Source of the DNA: a virus | DNA: 32,093 bases | Reading direction: 5' to 3' (one strand) | Virus record (IMG/VR): IMGVR_UViG_3300031223_000027 | Coordinates: 1-32,093 of that record | Shown: piece by piece, positions 31,178 through 32,093 of the stretch | Position numbering within the stretch: the first letter of the stretch is position 1 | How the letters are laid out: every line of letters starts with the position of its first letter | Program-made: the position numbers and the translations under genes | The notes under the pieces: generated by a model | The model's input: the letters and a program-made list of their open reading frames with translations, nothing else | What the model was told of the DNA's origin: nothing | The model's database searches: none

Positions 31178-32093
31178 ATGGCTTTACCGTCTCAATTAAC
31201 AAGATTTAAGGCGCCGGGTGTTAAATTCATCACTGATGTTGTTGAATCTACACCAACGGCTGAAGCTCCGCAAGGAGCAAGAGTCTTAGTTATTAACAGT
31301 CGCAAAGGTTCAGTTAATTCTTTAATTTTAGTACGCACAGAAAACGAATATTTTTCAATATTTGATAGTGTTTCTGATGCTGATGAAAGAAGAGGTAACT
31401 GGTCTGCAAGAAGTGCATCATATATGTTGGCCATTGGTCCAATTTATGTAATAAACCTTCGGACTTTTGATAATGAAATCGACCTTGCTGGCTTGCAAGA
31501 GTTGTCAACTGTTGCAAATGTCGTAAATGGCACAGCAAAACAAGTACCTTATACTTCATTGTATAATACTCAACAGTTTTGGAAAATAGACCCTAGTCAA
31601 CTACTGTCTCAAACAAACACAGACAAACTATTAACTTTTGCAAATATTGGTGTATCTAGTCTATCAGTTTTCGTCAGAAAATCTAGACAACCTGCACTGT
31701 CTACATTAACGTTTGAGCGTTGGTACACTACATTAGGAAGAGAAATGCCTGCATATCTTTTACCTCAAGATAAAGTATCAGACTACGTCGTAGATGTTAT
31801 GATATTCGAAAACAAATTTGATGCAAGTTCTGCTGCAAATGCAAGTTATGGTTTTTGTTTCAATACAGACGGTACAGTAAAAGACACAGTAGTAAACGGA
31901 AGTGGTCAAACTGTTGATGCACTTACTCAATTGTCTAGACTACCTGAATCTGGCTTTATGTCAACCGTTACTGGTTCTTTAGTTCAAGGCTTTACCGATG
32001 AATTTGGCACACCATTTGATATTGTACGTTCAGTTAATGAACTAGTACAACAAACTGGATTGGTTGCAAAACTAAATGATGAGTTGTTTGATG
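31178..32093 (+). CDS. Tail sheath protein (T4 gp18-like), 3' partial
   Basis: The frame opens at the ATG after AAACGAAC and runs without a stop to the window's end (305 codons). The N-terminus 'FKAPGVKFITDVV' and 'GARVLVINSRKGSVN' match the way tail sheath proteins start (PGV.., then a strand before a loop). The section 'ENEYFSIFDSVSDAD' followed by 'SASYMLAIGPIYVINLRTF' fits the first sheath domain (F-G.....A.....L..G..Y.VR). It lies downstream of the terminase, as gene 18 follows 17 in T4. The sheath contracts to drive the tube through the cell envelope. The C-terminal interlocking domain is outside the window. Confidence 0.8.
   Translation, partial: MALPSQLTRFKAPGVKFITDVVESTPTAEAPQGARVLVINSRKGSVNSLILVRTENEYFSIFDSVSDADERRGNWSARSASYMLAIGPIYVINLRTFDNEIDLAGLQELSTVANVVNGTAKQVPYTSLYNTQQFWKIDPSQLLSQTNTDKLLTFANIGVSSLSVFVRKSRQPALSTLTFERWYTTLGREMPAYLLPQDKVSDYVVDVMIFENKFDASSAANASYGFCFNTDGTVKDTVVNGSGQTVDALTQLSRLPESGFMSTVTGSLVQGFTDEFGTPFDIVRSVNELVQQTGLVAKLNDELFD

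Overview
This window reads as part of the genome of a large, AT-rich, tailed bacteriophage (myovirus) of the T4-like lineage. Every supported gene lies on the + strand. The recognisable virion genes are T4-type: a prohead protease joined to a scaffold (gp21/gp22), the major capsid protein (gp23), a gp4-like head-completion nuclease, a gp13-like neck protein, large tail/baseplate proteins, the large terminase subunit (gp17) and, running off the right edge, the tail sheath (gp18). Starts are rarely preceded by a Shine-Dalgarno sequence; instead they follow A-rich leaders of the AAACAAA type. That pattern is best known from Bacteroidota and their phages, but host assignment is inference.

Layout. 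1-1069: 3' part of a protein with a ParB-like N-terminal motif and a linker resembling the capsid protein's N-terminus. 1321-3210: small unknown genes and a gamma-glutamylcyclotransferase-like protein. 3280-4753: two proteins made from a duplicated promoter/leader/N-terminal-peptide cassette. 5098-8635: protease-scaffold and major capsid protein. 8772-10397: a Hef/Vsr-type homing endonuclease. 10466-13284: envelope-related genes (membrane protein, glucosaminidase, CapA-like phosphoesterase) mixed with small genes. 13344-16859: gp4-like nuclease, neck protein and several small proteins sharing the same N-terminal peptide. 16938-18687: nucleotide kinase and glycosyltransferase-like protein. 18688-19513: a non-coding block holding what looks like a circularly permuted (two-piece) tmRNA gene followed by a terminator. 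19514-27978: tail and baseplate proteins. 28007-32093: endolysin, terminase, an unknown protein and the tail sheath.

How the parts fit. Seven small or medium proteins share an N-terminal decapeptide of the form MKSLSTHITE followed by Ser. It ends in a T4 gp21-type processing site (Ile/Leu-X-Glu, cut after Glu), and the capsid protein and scaffold carry the same type of site. The simplest model is that the decapeptide is a capsid-targeting sequence: it brings proteins into the prohead core and is removed by the protease at 5098-6759, leaving a set of internal head proteins that may be ejected with the DNA.

Two regulatory signatures recur. One is TATACATA (or TATATACT), usually 11-42 nt upstream of starts and one base from the T4 late promoter box TATAAATA. 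The other is a longer element carrying an AT-rich inverted repeat, present three times in front of small genes. The most unusual find is the permuted tmRNA candidate: its T-arm and 3' acceptor strand lie upstream of its 5' acceptor strand, tag frame and pseudoknots.
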